Below are positions 1 through 11,939 of a DNA stretch of 64,000 bases, piece by piece. The notes under the pieces are model-generated. The model searched no databases and had not been told where the DNA came from. It saw only the letters and a program-made list of their open reading frames with translations. A program made the translations under genes and the position numbers. Each line of letters starts with the position of its first letter. Position 1 is the stretch's first letter. The DNA comes from Sympetrum striolatum. Its lineage: Eukaryota; Arthropoda; Insecta; Odonata; Libellulidae. The DNA lies in contig OX388351.1 in the NCBI GenBank assembly GCA_947579665.1, forward strand, positions 52,336,939-52,400,938, in the 5' to 3' direction.

Positions 1-760
1 CGTACCCCTTTTGATTTCTCAATGTGACGATCTATCAGTAACAGGGTCTTCCCCTCTGAATTTTTGTTTTAATTTAATAACTTGATTAATATGCAGCAGT
101 GTTATTTTCAGAATAAACGTGAAATAAGAATACATATATGTATTTTGAGATATTTACTTCAAATGGCATCTACAGCCCGAATAAAAAGATGATGTTTGTA
201 ACCATGTGTAGTACGCACCCTACTTTTTCGACGTATTTTCGAGGAAATAAATGCGTACCATATATGGAAAATTACGGTATCTCCTTTATTCTATCAACGC
301 TTTTCCAATAAATGAAATAAATATAACTAGATTTTATTAGCTTGTTTAACGAAGTTAAACTTAAGAGGGCCTCTATAGAGCTTAACTTAAAATGTCGTGG
401 TGATATTTAAAAATTAATTCTGAAATAAGAAGATATTTGAGCGAAACGTTTTGCAACTTTTGAATGAATGAATGAATATGATGAAGAAAAATCCGCTTTA
501 TGAGAAAGCGTCCTTTAAAATTTGAAAAATATATCATGGAAACAGGAATACAAGCCCAGATATACAGAATAAAAAAGTTTCTTTTATTTAAGCGACGTCA
601 CGGTTTCTTTTTCTGATTGGTCAATGTATCTTTCATCAACTACCGATGAACGTTGCTTCTACTGAACCTCATCTTATTTGCACATTTTATCAATAAAGCG
701 CTATTTGCAATAAAAAAGTAAGCATTGCGAAGTTCATTAAGTTATAGAACTCTGAAGGAT
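1..760. other. non-coding AT-rich stretch
   Basis: No gene or recognisable element is visible. At about 592-627 an ACGTCA (CRE-like) motif lies close to a CCAAT-type ATTGGTCAAT motif, which resembles a promoter, but no coding exon follows, so no claim is made. Confidence 0.3.
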
Positions 761-762
761 AT

Positions 763-1140
763 TCTCCCTACTACTATATCTTCATGAATGGAATATTTGT
801 CTTATAGAAAGGATAGCAAAAATCTTCTTTTTATTCACTCTCATCTCAGTCTTGTTTGTGGTTGATATGAAGTAAAATTACCGAGATGTATAGCACTGAT
901 TAATAGCATTCATCGTGACACACATTGAATTGTTTGACAGGGCAATTCATTAGGTTATTTTGTTGCAATTAGATGTGCTTTCCCACTCACGTCAATCCGG
1001 CTTAGTGAGCGAATCAGGAACAAATTACCTCACACTTCAGTTCACTTAGAAAGCCTTCTTTTCTCCTCGATATATTTTCGTGGAGGGGTCCTAACTAGCC
1101 CACTGGCTGGTTACTGTACCGACGGGCATTTGTTGAAGAA
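763..1140 (+). repeat. dispersed repeat family R1, copy 1
   Basis: Diverged copy of an unnamed repeat also present at 1235-1640, 3155-4110 (interrupted), 22255-22575 and 41593-42260. Shared landmarks are a 5' block near TTCATGAATGGAATATTT, a middle block near TGATATGAAG, and a later block with a TCAGTGAG-like word followed by ACCTCAC. All copies lie on the same strand. No coding capacity or terminal inverted repeat was seen, so its class is unknown. Confidence 0.45.
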
Positions 1141-1234
1141 TGAAATTGCGTTGTATAAACTCTCTGTATTCATAATTACTTAATTATTATCTCGATTAAA
1201 ACACGCACAATCAGTAAATACATCATACGTTGTC

Positions 1235-1640
1235 TCTGCTACCATATCTTGACGAATGGAATATTTTTCATTCGTGGCTGTGATAAGAAGAAAGCTAGTG
1301 AGACATGATTGATGCTTGATAATGGCACTTATCAAAATCTTTTGGAATACTTAGAAAATCCTTGCTCGTAGAACCATCGAGGTTAGCTTAAGTGGACATG
1401 TTCCTCTTACAATATCCGGGATAGAAGAGTCAGGGCAATACCCCACTCTTTAATTAAATCAATCATTGTGCGGACTTTGTGGAACGTGATTATAAAGAGT
1501 GGAGAAGAACTGAGTATTCTCCACAGCTTTTTAGATGGCTTGTATTCGAAACTGATCTTCTTATTGAAAATTTCCTTTTGGAAATTATTAAGCTCTTCCC
1601 TCTTTACCTCACTCCTTAGCTTGCGTGATAAACCTCATTT
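1235..1640 (+). repeat. dispersed repeat family R1, copy 2
   Basis: Second copy, almost adjacent to the first. It shares the 5' block (GAATGGAATATTT), the GGCTGTGATAAGAAG block and a GTGGACATGTTCC block with the other copies. The 61-codon frame at 1468-1653 falls inside it and is not considered a gene. Confidence 0.45.
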
Positions 1641-1649
1641 CCTCTTTAG

Positions 1650-2008
1650 GTAATCGTTATAGTAAAATTTAAAAAAATCGAAAGTTGTAATTTCACCCTA
1701 CGTGAATTTCGCTCTATGTGAGAGCATCATCTGGGGCAAAGGTAGAAACACAATGATTATCAATATAGATGCTGATATTTATTTCCTTAAGCGTTGCAAA
1801 GCTCTTTAGGTTGTTCCAAAGTTCATGGATATATTTCCTTAAGTTAAATCTGTCAATGACCAAAAGTGTATCTAGATTTCTCAGTTAAAATGTCTTTAAA
1901 AAACAGAAGATTCTACATTTACCACAGATGATGCTCTCATAAAGAGCGAAATATGCATAGAGTGACATTACAACTTTGGATTCTTTTTCTTTGTTTTACT
2001 ATTACAGT
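1650..2008. mobile_element. foldback/MITE-like element with ~100-bp inverted arms
   Basis: The left arm (about 1650-1747) and right arm (about 1910-2008) are imperfect reverse complements over about 100 bp. Both contain AAAGTTGTAAT and the word GAGAGCATCATCTG. About 160 bp lie between the arms. No ORF is present, and the size and structure fit a non-autonomous DNA transposon. No target-site duplication could be fixed. Confidence 0.6.
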
Positions 2009-2009
2009 A

Positions 2010-3150
2010 TATATTTGTCGTCAGTGGTCCACTATATTCCAGCTCTTAGATGACCATTTTTTGAAGGGATAAGGTTCAAACTGTTCTTTGATGATGATTT
2101 GATTGATGATTCCGCCGCGGAAGGTTTGTATAGTTGTCGCTTGGTTTTCAATGCGAATGGCATCCTACACACTACTGCATTACATCCCATAGGACATATC
2201 CTATAGCGGGAGAGGCGAACCTATGGCACGCGTGCCCAAAGTGGCAAGCGAGAGAAATACTTCGGCTCGCGAAACTCTTACGGCATTATCTTTTTTGCAT
2301 TTTTCACTTAAGAAATGAAGCTCTTCAGTAAATAAATGTGGATTCTGTTTATTAGTAGTGCTAACTAGCGACAATTTAAGTCTTATAAAAGATCTTGATC
2401 GCATCGTTGAGATTAAAAAATTAATAATATCACAATATCATTGTATGTTTCGGTACCACAAGCCCTTTATATTCATCAAATATGGCACTCTTGCTGCAAA
2501 AGGTTCACCAACCCTGTCCTATAGGAAATAATTCTGACAGAAATACGAATTTTGGAAATTTGAATACTTTGTGCGTTGCAGCTACCGTGTCCTACCCTTT
2601 AGAGTACAAGTATAGAGCGACATCATCTATTCCCAGTTCCCCAGAAGCGTATTTAAAGTTGCGAAATTCCATCTCTATCCCTCCTTAGAGGTAGGGACCA
2701 ACCAGTCGAATAATTAAAGTGAATGGATTCTGTGATTCGAGAAATGATCCGTTCCCTCCGCCTTTCCTTTCTTTTCACGACATCCTCGTCGTCCAATGCA
2801 TCCTCAATTCATCGGAAGGATATATATAATTTTTTTCTAACTTCATTAGCGGTATTAAAACCCTCCGCTCCTTTCAACGTGCCCTCCCTCCCATTTCCAG
2901 TTCGCTTCTTCTGCCGAATCTCAGTTTCCGATTTCGCCTTATTTCCATTAATACCGTGGAAGGGATTTGGGGCTTAATTTTTGGCGTAGGTTCCGACGTC
3001 TTTGCCCCAACCGCTGCCAACTGTCTGTTGAAGAATGTAGTCTGCGAGGGAAGGTTCGTATTCCTTTGGGATCGTAATTATTGCCGGTGTAAAACCTTCA
3101 ACTGTTTGAAGTCAGGTAGATGAGTATTTTTGTGATCCCAGTGAAATTCG
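2010..3150. other. no supported gene
   Basis: Only short random frames occur (2134-2331, 2482-2688, 2723-2977). None shows a recognisable motif, splice context or codon bias. The stretch at 2740-3010 is C/T-rich and somewhat higher in G+C than its surroundings. Confidence 0.3.
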
Positions 3151-3173
3151 TTCCTGCAACCATATTCTGATGG

Positions 3174-3735
3174 ATGGAATATATTCATTTGGTGACGGAA
3201 GATTGGAGAAGTGAGAAAGAAGTCAGGTTAAAAATAGGAATGGCTAAGGAAGCATTCAGAAAAAAGATAAATGTTTTAAGCAGTAATATCAATGTCGAAC
3301 TCAGGATAAGAATGATTAAATGCTTTGTGTGGAGTGTGTTCCTGTATGGCTGCGAGACATGGACCCTAAAGAAGAAAGAGATAAATAGAATAGAGGCGTT
3401 CGAAATGTGGGTTTGCAGAAAAATGTTAAACGTCAAGTGAATGGACAAAGTTAGGAATAAAGAGGTACTGAAGAGGGTAAATGAAAAAAGAATCTTCGAT
3501 TTGATAATCTAAAGGAAGAAGAATTAGATAGGGCATGCAATAAAAAGGAACTGCTTACTTAAGGATATGCTGGAAGGCACAGTAGAAGGAAAAGTGAAGA
3601 GAGGAAGGAGAAGGGTGAAATTCATAGATTGCTTAAAGAATGAAGAACGGTACTGTGGGGTGAAGAGAAGAGCGGAGGATAGGGAATATTGGAGATACAA
3701 CGCCTAGGACCTGTGGACCCCGCGAGCGGACTACC
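3174..3735 (+). pseudogene. LINE reverse-transcriptase C-terminal fragment
   Basis: The frame encodes a typical 3' end of a non-LTR retrotransposon polyprotein: an IKCFVWSVFLYGCETWTL-like segment followed by IEAFEMWVCRKML (3174-3440). After a stop at 3438-3440 the similarity continues to about 3735 with the arginine/lysine-rich RRRN-WIGH / KRGRRR / AEDREYWR pattern of this family, broken by further stops. The endonuclease and catalytic RT core are absent, so this is a 5'-truncated dead copy. It lies between two blocks of repeat family R1 (about 3155-3185 and 3780-4110), which suggests it inserted into that repeat. Confidence 0.8.
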
Positions 3736-3779
3736 CATGATGATGACAGGGTAGAGAAAATAATATCTTCCATTTACTT

Positions 3780-4110
3780 GTGGAATTCTTGGCCATGGCT
3801 GAGATCAAATGAAAGCTATGAGGTATGAGTGAATAATTGCACTAATTAAGGTCCCTCCTTATGGACTGAAAAGAAAAGTCTTACTCATAGAGTCATGTGC
3901 TTCACTTTCGCGGACATGTTCCACTTATAGCATTCTGGTTCAGTGAGAAAAGCAAGGGAAAACTACCTCACTCCTCATCCTGCCAAGTAAACCTCATTCC
4001 TTTCTACAAGTTCTGAGAAGCTTATGCCAAAGGGTTATGGTACCAACCGACCTTCTGTCTGAATACTTTACAGATACAGGCATATTATGCAAAAGCGAAT
4101 TCTTCGAAAG
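3780..4110 (+). repeat. dispersed repeat family R1, copy 3 (3' part)
   Basis: This matches the copies at 22255-22575 and 41690-41940. Shared landmarks include CATGGCTGAGAT, CTCCTTATGGA, GACATGTTCC, CTTATAGCATTC, a TCAGTGAG word and GAATACTTTA. Its likely 5' part lies at about 3155-3185, separated by the LINE fragment. Confidence 0.5.
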
Positions 4111-4499
4111 AAATTTCCTCTTCATAAGGTTGTGAGTGGATCATTCTGGGAGATTTTTAATTCTTGGACTAAAAATTCCGGGAGATTTTTTTATTAAGTC
4201 TTCTTAAGATCTGAGAGTCTTTCTCTCAGTCAATAAAAGATACTATATCGCGAGCAATTGTTTGTCATTTCTAAGCAAACGATTTGCATTCCAACTGAAC
4301 TTTTGTGGTGTTGTGCTTCAGTCTACGTTATTGTTGAATTAAAGCATTAAATTTAAGAAAAGGAATATAAATATAAGAGCATACCGGTCACCTAAATTAA
4401 TTTTACCATGAAATTCTTATCAGTCATATGGTTACATGTACCAGGCTAACTAAATTTACAAATTTCATATGATAAGCCACTGATCAGAAAATTTTCTTC

Positions 4500-4752
4500 C
4501 TCGAAATTCTTCGAAAACGAATTTTTCCGAAAGATCAATTCTTCGAATGAGAAATTCCTCGAAAGTAGACCTAATAGATATACCCAACCTATTCCCGATA
4601 ATTTACTGAATATAATTCAATCAGTTCCTTACATATAAATTTTGGATAATTTCAGATTCATTAGAGTGGTCTATTTTTGAAGAATTGGCAATCCGGAGAA
4701 GTGATCGTTCGAAGAATTTGCTTTGGAAGAATTCGTTTTCGGAGAGTTCTTC
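4500..4752. repeat. inverted repeat rich in TTCGAA palindromes
   Basis: 4500-4566 and 4680-4752 are imperfect reverse complements, both with GAAAACGAATT and ATTCTTCGAA. A related direct word, GCGAATTCTTCGAAAG, occurs alone at 4095-4110. This is probably a degenerate foldback element. The frame at 4685-4900 overlaps it and is not considered a gene. Confidence 0.45.
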
Positions 4753-4909
4753 TGCTCCCTATTTCGTTGGTTTCCTTGAATCTGTAATTCCCAATTATGG
4801 GTGCTTTATCCTGAAATCGCGATGCTTACCTACGATATTCTCCGAAAATTTGAGATACCAATCAGGATTAAATTCCTCAGGAATGTTAGATCCTTTTTAA
4901 TCCTAAATT

Positions 4910-6200
4910 TGCAATAAAACTAGTGATAGCTTAGATGGCATGCTATCCACTTGGCTACCAAGGCCGGTTAAAAATAATATTACCCTGGTATCGTACATAC
5001 CAAAAAAGAAAAGGAACGTACTATTGATTTTAGTACGCACAAATAGATGGCCATTGACACATCCACGGACGGGAAAAAGCCCGAGATGATAACATTCTAC
5101 AATTCAACCAAAGGCGGATTTATACGGTGGATTAAATGTGTGGAACGTATAGCGTAGCAAGAAATGCAAGATTTTCCTTTACTTATTCGTTTTCAGCGTC
5201 ACCAGTGCGCCTCACGAAACAATTATAGAAAATTATTAAATTTAAACTTAAATTGCATTAATCTGGTTTAATTTTTCACTGTAATTGTTGAAAAATGTCT
5301 GCTTACAACGAATACAATGATTACTACAAAGAAATTTCATCTATAAGTTATCCAAGTCAAATTTTCGTTTTATTGTATAATTTTTTTGAGTATTATTATT
5401 GAATAGCTCATAAAAATTTTAAGAGTAGTAATATCAATGTAAAATTCAGATATCATATCCAAAAAGATCTATAAACGATAACAGATAAATATAATCAAGA
5501 AAGTTTTTGAAGACAATCGTGATAAATGAAAAAGTCCGGTGGGGTGTAGAAATACCGCGCGCAAGTAACCGCGAAACTAAATAGGGCGCGAGTAAAGGCG
5601 GGTTAAATTCATTTTGAATCGAATATCTTAAGAGCGATAAACTTACTTCGCGCAAAAACTTATTTAATGTCCTATGGTTATATATGCATGTAGATAAATT
5701 GAACAGTGGATACAATTTTATACTCATGCAAAAGCCGAGTTTTTCTACACACTTTTTATGCTGAGTACAAGGCCCCTCTTCTTAAACTCAAGGGAGGGCT
5801 CCCCTTATCAGTTTTCCCGTGGCAAAGAAGCGTTTTCGTCGTAAATTGGCTGAAAAATTCCTCACTTGCTCATTCAAAAATTCCTTGTCAATTCTCTCTT
5901 ACTAAACCACCGATGCCTCAATTACTGTAATTTCATAGCTAATTCTTTTGATTGTGTACTTAACCAGTACCTGATGCATTTCCCACCCTAGGCTTATATT
6001 CGACTCGCTTACTTTTACCAGTTTTTTGGAATAAAATTAGGTACCTCGGTTTGTAATGAGGTCGGCTTTTATTCGAGTATAAAAAGTATACTCTTTCACA
6101 AATACTGCTAGTAAGACTGTTGAAATATCGGCTATTCTGTTTCACATTTAAGTGGAAATATTACATCTGAATGGGAAAATTCTAAATATCGATTTGTGTT
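4910..6200. other. no supported gene
   Basis: At about 4926-4965 a TAGCTTAGATGG word (similar to a tRNA A box) stands before a GGCTACCAAGG segment and could be the 5' end of a tRNA-derived SINE. No other structure is recognised. The short frames at 5446-5727, 5706-5930 and 5960-6145 have no recognisable content. Confidence 0.25.
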
Positions 6201-6275
6201 TTGGTTGCCTCAGTGAGGATCTCTGTTCGAGCCCCAGCCAAGACACTGTTTTTCACTTCTTGTACAACCTCAATA
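6201..6275 (+). repeat. tRNA-derived SINE-like fragment, copy 1
   Basis: Contains a B-box-like GTTCGAGCCCC followed by CAGCCAAG, then TTTTTCACTTCTTGTACAAC. The same order of words occurs on the minus strand at 51200-51300, so the two are likely copies of one SINE family. The 5' part with an A box is not well preserved. Confidence 0.5.
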
Positions 6276-8100
6276 TTATATCTTCATTTTCATCTCTGTG
6301 TAGAATTGATTGAAAGAAATGTATTTTCACTTGAACAGTTTTTATTGCAAAAGGAAGCATCAATCTTAATTTTCAATATTTTTAAGTGAGAGTGTATGCC
6401 CCTTTTCATCTCCCAGAAAATAAACATTTTGGTTATAATTTTTCTAAACTCATAGAGCAAAAGCATAATTCAATTTTCGCGCAAGTGAACTCCCGTACAA
6501 CTTCTGCGGCTCAAATATTATATGTATTCCATCATAACTCACGATAATCCACTCTCTGCTGAGACAAAATTAAATGCGTAACTTCCCATTGCTACATAAA
6601 ACTCAAAGGAATTTTACTCTAAAGACAGTGTAAACCGCATCACGCATCAGTGTAATTTAATTTGTGAAACCGAAAGACTTCTGCAATGATTAATATCTCT
6701 AAGAATTTGAAGCGCAATCGATATAAATATTTGACCATCTTAATTATACATCATTAAATAGTTTTGTCTCGAAAAGGGATAAGTCGTTTGAGTTCTCTTT
6801 CCCCTTGATCAGTTTGAGGGACCTGACCACCGATAAGAATATTCCATTTCGCTATTAGACCGAATGTTTCAGCCAGCTTTTCTGGTGGCTATTCTATCCC
6901 TATGGGTAGTAGATAAGGGGTGACGTGGCAGGTGGATTTCGTAAACAAGAAATGTAGAAATGCTTTGCGTGTAGTCATGTTTTTGGCCTTCATTTTCAGT
7001 TCTTCACGTGCAATCGAGTTGTTCGCATCGAAAACGTATCTTTCAGAGGACTTACCTATATTGGCATAGTGCAAATACGTATTTCGTGCTCTATCACTAA
7101 GAAATTGTACTTTGTAATTGTAATTTTAGTCGGTTTAGGAAGTGCTGCGGAAAATAATTCGAGTGTCGCGCAATTGCTCTAAGAAATATTGTGGAATTGT
7201 GACTGCAGTGTTTATTTCTAAAATATCATTAATTTCCTGTCCTTAATTTTCAAAGTACACTTAATCCACTGATTTAACGGAGAGTGTTAGGCGAAAGAAT
7301 ATACGTGTTAAGAGGTGTTGCTTTTTGAGCGAAAATGGATACAGTGAAGTTGAGCAATTACTTGGCAAATTGCTTCTTTTGTCGTCACCAGTGGTCATCA
7401 GATATGTTGTAATGTTTTCGATCAAAATGAAGTTTTGTAACGAGTGCTACGATTAGTTATTTAAAAGCGTTATTTGAGGAAATCTTAAGAGGTAAGAAAA
7501 TACTATCAATTGCTTCTATGCGAGGTACTTCATGCCGTATTTTCTAAACGAATTGCTATTTTTTACTGTAAATATATCAAGTTACTGATCACATTTTTCA
7601 CCTTCTTTGCATATTTTTTATGAAAATTATTATTGCTTCAGTTTATCTGAACAGAGACTTCGCGGAAACTAATTTCCTACCGTGCTTTAAATTTATCTGT
7701 GCAATGCAAATGCCAGGATTTGATTTCTAAGGAAACTAACGCAAAATACGGAAGTTCTCACGTTCCAGTAATTCGCTTTTTATTGAATCACAATGTTATT
7801 AAAACATAGACCTTAAATGAAGTAACGTATTAGCTGATATAATGACGATATGCAAATTTTATCTAATCACATGACGGCGCATGTAAAAAAGTATTTTTTT
7901 AGAATCGAAGAGTATTTTCTGCTGAAACATCCGAACTTAAATTGCTCATACCTGTTGTATAGTTTTATTTAGAGAAACGACTATAAGCTATTATATTTAA
8001 TTTCAGCATAATAGTTGTTTAAATAAATGTGGCTTCGATGGAGTCAAACTGCTATTCTTTTGATTATATATATCCACACTATGTAACTAAAACATTGCGT
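6276..8100. other. no supported gene
   Basis: AT-rich sequence without coding frames of interest. A minus-strand frame at 6889-7074 has no recognisable motif. Confidence 0.25.
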
Positions 8101-8104
8101 CCAG

Positions 8105-8585
8105 AAATCATTATCATTAAAAATAAGATTTTTAAATACATCCGTTTGTATTTTTAATTAAATTTGATTATAATGAAAGTGGACTTTAATTTGACAGCAC
8201 TACGAAAGTCGTTTTTCGGTTATTTTCTTGATATTTAATTAGGAAGCTTTGATTTAAACCATTAACTCTGGTGAGCGATATTATTTAAAACAAGATTTTC
8301 AAATATATCTTTTTGTTCTTTTAAATGATATATGGTTGTAATAAAATAGGTTTTATTTTGATTACTATCACGACTACTTAAATCGTTTTGTTGCTATTTT
8401 CTTGATTGTAAAAAAAATTGAAATAAACTTTTGATTTTAGAAAATTTTTCTGTAGACTATTATTTCCGATAAGCAGTATTATTTAAAAAACGATTTTAAA
8501 ATACATTTAATTTTCATTGATATGAAAGTGGACTATAATGTAAGTAGATTTTATTTTGACATGAAACACTAAATTCAAAGTGCTA
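8105..8585 (+). repeat. diverged tandem repeat, ~165-195 bp period, three units
   Basis: Three diverged units start near 8115, 8280 and 8475. Each begins with a TTATTTAAAA-like word and continues through a GATTTTNAAATACAT block, a TGATAT/GTAATA block, a TTTTATTTTGA block and, in the first two, TATTTTCTTGAT. There is no coding content. Confidence 0.45.
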
Positions 8586-8959
8586 TTTTTGGTACAATAT
8601 ATTATTTAACTATCTTACTCTTAATACAAGGTATAGTTATTGCACAAAGAATCTTAAATAAAACGTGAATTGGCAAAAAAAGAGTTATTGGCAAATAAAG
8701 TAATATGAAAAATAAAGAATAAATTCATATTTACAAGAAAGGTCAGGGAAAACAGGATAAGGTCCACATGATCCATTCTTGGCTCATCTGTTAGTTCCTG
8801 GTTTTCAATTGTTGTATGGTATACTTATGTTAATATTAAAGAGAGTGATTTAAACTATATATAGATACAAAATATTACACAAGGCATAGAAAGTGTGATA
8901 ACATTTAATATTTTTTGTTCCAAACTTATAAGAAATCGCTTAAAAATTTTGCTTAAGTC

Positions 8960-10900
8960 TCAATTTACAGACAAACTCTCTCGTTGGAGCTACAACCCTA
9001 TGTGAGCTTCCACCCCGATCAGCCTCCATTTCTCTTTCTTCTCACTTTCATCTTCTTCATGTCCTTTATGAATTAGCCATCTCAATCTCCGTCTAGGGAC
9101 ATCAGTCTCCCTTCTATCACCTTATTCAGCATTGCTGTTTCAAGCATCCTTTCCACATGGTCCAAACATTATATTCTCAAAGATTTTGTGAACTTAACTA
9201 CATCTTTCCCAATTCATTATTGTCTTTAACTCCTCTTTTGTTCTCCTTTGCCATAATCCATTCTCAATAACAGGTCGGTATATTCTCTGAAATTGCTTTC
9301 AAATCTTACCAGGGCCATACTCTTGTGTGATTGTGAGTGTCCATTTTTATGCTCCATAGGTTACTACTGGTCTGGTAATTGATTTGTATATTTGTATTTA
9401 GTGTTTCTGTTTATTAACTTCCACTTGAGTATCTTCATATTTGCAAAGTAAGTTTTATTCCTTGCTTGTATTCTTTCATTTATTCATATTTTGCTTTTTT
9501 GTAAGTTATGTATTATAGATATTTAAACTCTTCCACACCTTCAAATTTCATATGTTCTATCTCCAAATCCTGGATGACTCTAGGTTTGCCAGATGAGTTC
9601 ATAAGCATATATTTAGTTTTACTGGTATTAACTTTCAATCCCATTTTGCTTGCTTCCTTCTCTTTATTTGTTAAACTTTGTTCCTCTTTGATCTATTTTT
9701 TTCTTCAGCTTTGTGTAATCCTAGAATAAACAGTGTGGCCCATAGGCCATCTCCTTGCTTTACCCCAGTGCTGAATTCAAAGTCATTTTATATTTGATTA
9801 TGTATTTTTACATTAGCCATGCTCATCTTCAATGTCATTTGAATTAATATAATTACTTTGGATGGAATTTCTATATCCTCCATTACTTCTCAGAGTTTGA
9901 TCCTGTTTATACTATCAAATGCTCGTCTAAAATCTACAATAGCATATGCAGTTAAACATTATGATGATAGCATTTATTTAAAATTTGTCTGATTACAAAT
10001 AGTTGGTCTATTGTACTTCTATTGGATCTACTCCCACACTGAGATTCTCCAATTATCCTCTCAGTTACTGCTTTCAGCCTTTCTTTTGCGATGCTGGAGA
10101 GTATTTCATATACTATATTTAACAGTATTATCCATCTATATTTCTTGAGAAACAGATTATTTCCCTTTCTGTATATTGGGCTTAGGATTCCCATGCTCTG
10201 TCCTTCTGGCATTTTTCTGTTTCCTATATTATACAACTAAGTTTATGTATAGCATCACTCATTATATCTCCTCCATATTTTACTATCTCTGCTGCATTAT
10301 TTTCTTCCCTAGGGCTTAATTATTTTTTTAACTTTTGTATGCATTGTGTTTCCTGTCTAGTGGGTTTAATTCTGAGCAAGTTTCCTGTATATTTGATTCT
10401 TTCCTTAGCCTGTCATTTTCCTCAGTTATTACTCTCTCCTTATCTTCTGTACAGAGAAGTTCTTTGAAATGTTCTACGAATCTTTCCAGAACTTTATTCT
10501 CTTCTTGGACTACATTTCCCTCGGTGAATTTAAATCCTTCCATTCTTGGTTGGTATCCTCTTTTCACCTTTTCTAAAACTTAGTAGAACTATCTCCATTC
10601 ATTCTGTTTGCTGTATTCTTCTATATTCTCTAGCCATTCTTAATTTTCTCCTTTTTCTTGCATATTCTATTTGCTTCCTTCCTCATTTCTTGGTATCTTT
10701 CAGTTCAGGTCATGTTCATTCTTGTTTCTTTCCTTATCATCCTAGATTTTACTAGCTAATCCTTTTTGGTTTTGCTTCGTGACTTCCTTGTCTTCATTTC
10801 ACTAATCTGTGTCCCATATTCTCTTAACCATCTCTGGACCTTTTTCTGTTTTAATTATTCTCTCCCTTACTCTTGCTTTAAATAGCTAATGATCCGAGTC
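8960..10900 (-). pseudogene. degraded LINE (APE-type non-LTR retrotransposon) reverse-transcriptase region
   Basis: Minus-strand fragments in 5' to 3' order show a pre-RT segment (10567-10328), an RT segment with an IYRKGN / YRWIILLNIVYEILSSI / ERLKAVTERIIGESQCGSR pattern (10236-9952), a KMGLKVNTSKTKYM segment with an EFKYL motif (about 9690-9500), and a basic 3' segment near 9200-9000. Frames are interrupted repeatedly and no full-length ORF remains. The family resembles APE-type LINEs often annotated as craniofacial-development-protein-2-like in insects. It is a dead copy with no host function inferred. Confidence 0.8.
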
Positions 10901-11149
10901 ACAGTTCAGCCCTTTGCAGCTTCTTATGTCTATAACTGATTATTATCCATTATTCCTCATCTTTCGCAGCTTTTCCTCAGCTGAGAGTTTGCTTGAAATT
11001 GCATCACTCCCTGCAACGTCTACCTAATTATTCTTCAATCACTTCTTCTATTAATAAGATTTTGTAAAAATAATTGTGTGATATTTTTTACCATTTATAG
11101 CTCTTCGATAGTTGAATAAAGTAGACCAAATGGTTTGAAAGAAATTCCT

Positions 11150-11335
11150 TGGTTCCATTTTCGTACATTAAGATATTTCCAATTTTTACTAGTGCATTAG
11201 TATCAAAAATATCTACTACAACATTAATAAGGTTGTGAGGGAATGGAACACTTTACCTGGTGAATTTCTTATACCATTACTAAAACATGTGAAAGTGTTC
11301 AAAAATAAGCTTAACTTTAAACTGTAAGTAGTTTA
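11150..11335 (+). pseudogene. LINE 3'-terminal remnant
   Basis: A plus-strand frame near 11224-11325 gives the pattern VVREWNTLP followed by VKVFKNKLN, which is the characteristic C-terminus of CR1/Jockey-like LINE polyproteins (WN-LP ... FK--L). The rest of the element is missing. An (AT)n run follows at about 11425-11437. Confidence 0.6.
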
Positions 11336-11939
11336 TTATATTGTGTATTTATTCTATGTCCTCTGCAATATTATCTTGAGTTGTAATTGTTATTATTCAA
11401 TAAATCAATTTTTGTAAGTGAATATATATATATATTCTACCATGTACTGTGTCATTTTACTTAAATAGTAGATCTTATTTATGTTTTATGATTGTATATC
11501 TTATGTATAATATGTATGGTCTAATTTAATGTACAGCCTATGAGAGGTTTTTGGAGGGGTTTCCCTCCCATCTTTGAGCAAATTCCAGGATGAAAATCAT
11601 TTTTTGTGTTCCCCTTAAATGTTGCCACCTGACCAGAAGGCCATCTTGCAGTGTAAATTTAATTAACTAAATATTTGCCCCCCATTCCTTAATGGGGAGT
11701 ACATTTTCCTCTCTGTGCAGATTCAGATCTAGATGATGATCTGGATTATTTTCTAGAATGAGGAATTATGAGAATTAATTGGTAGCCTATCCAGTCAACA
11801 ACACTAAATGCAGTAGCACCAGAGTAGTAAAATAGTTAGCATTGGATTCAAAACCCTAACTTCAAATCAATTATTGTTAATGTTGCCTGAAAAATCCATT
11901 CCACTTCATGTTCTGCTACAATCATTTGCCTTTGTCATT

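Noticed and set aside
2201..2977. Several short frames in 2.2-3.0 kb as a small gene
   Set aside because: No splice signals, motif or sustained frame; C/T-rich composition explains the open frames.
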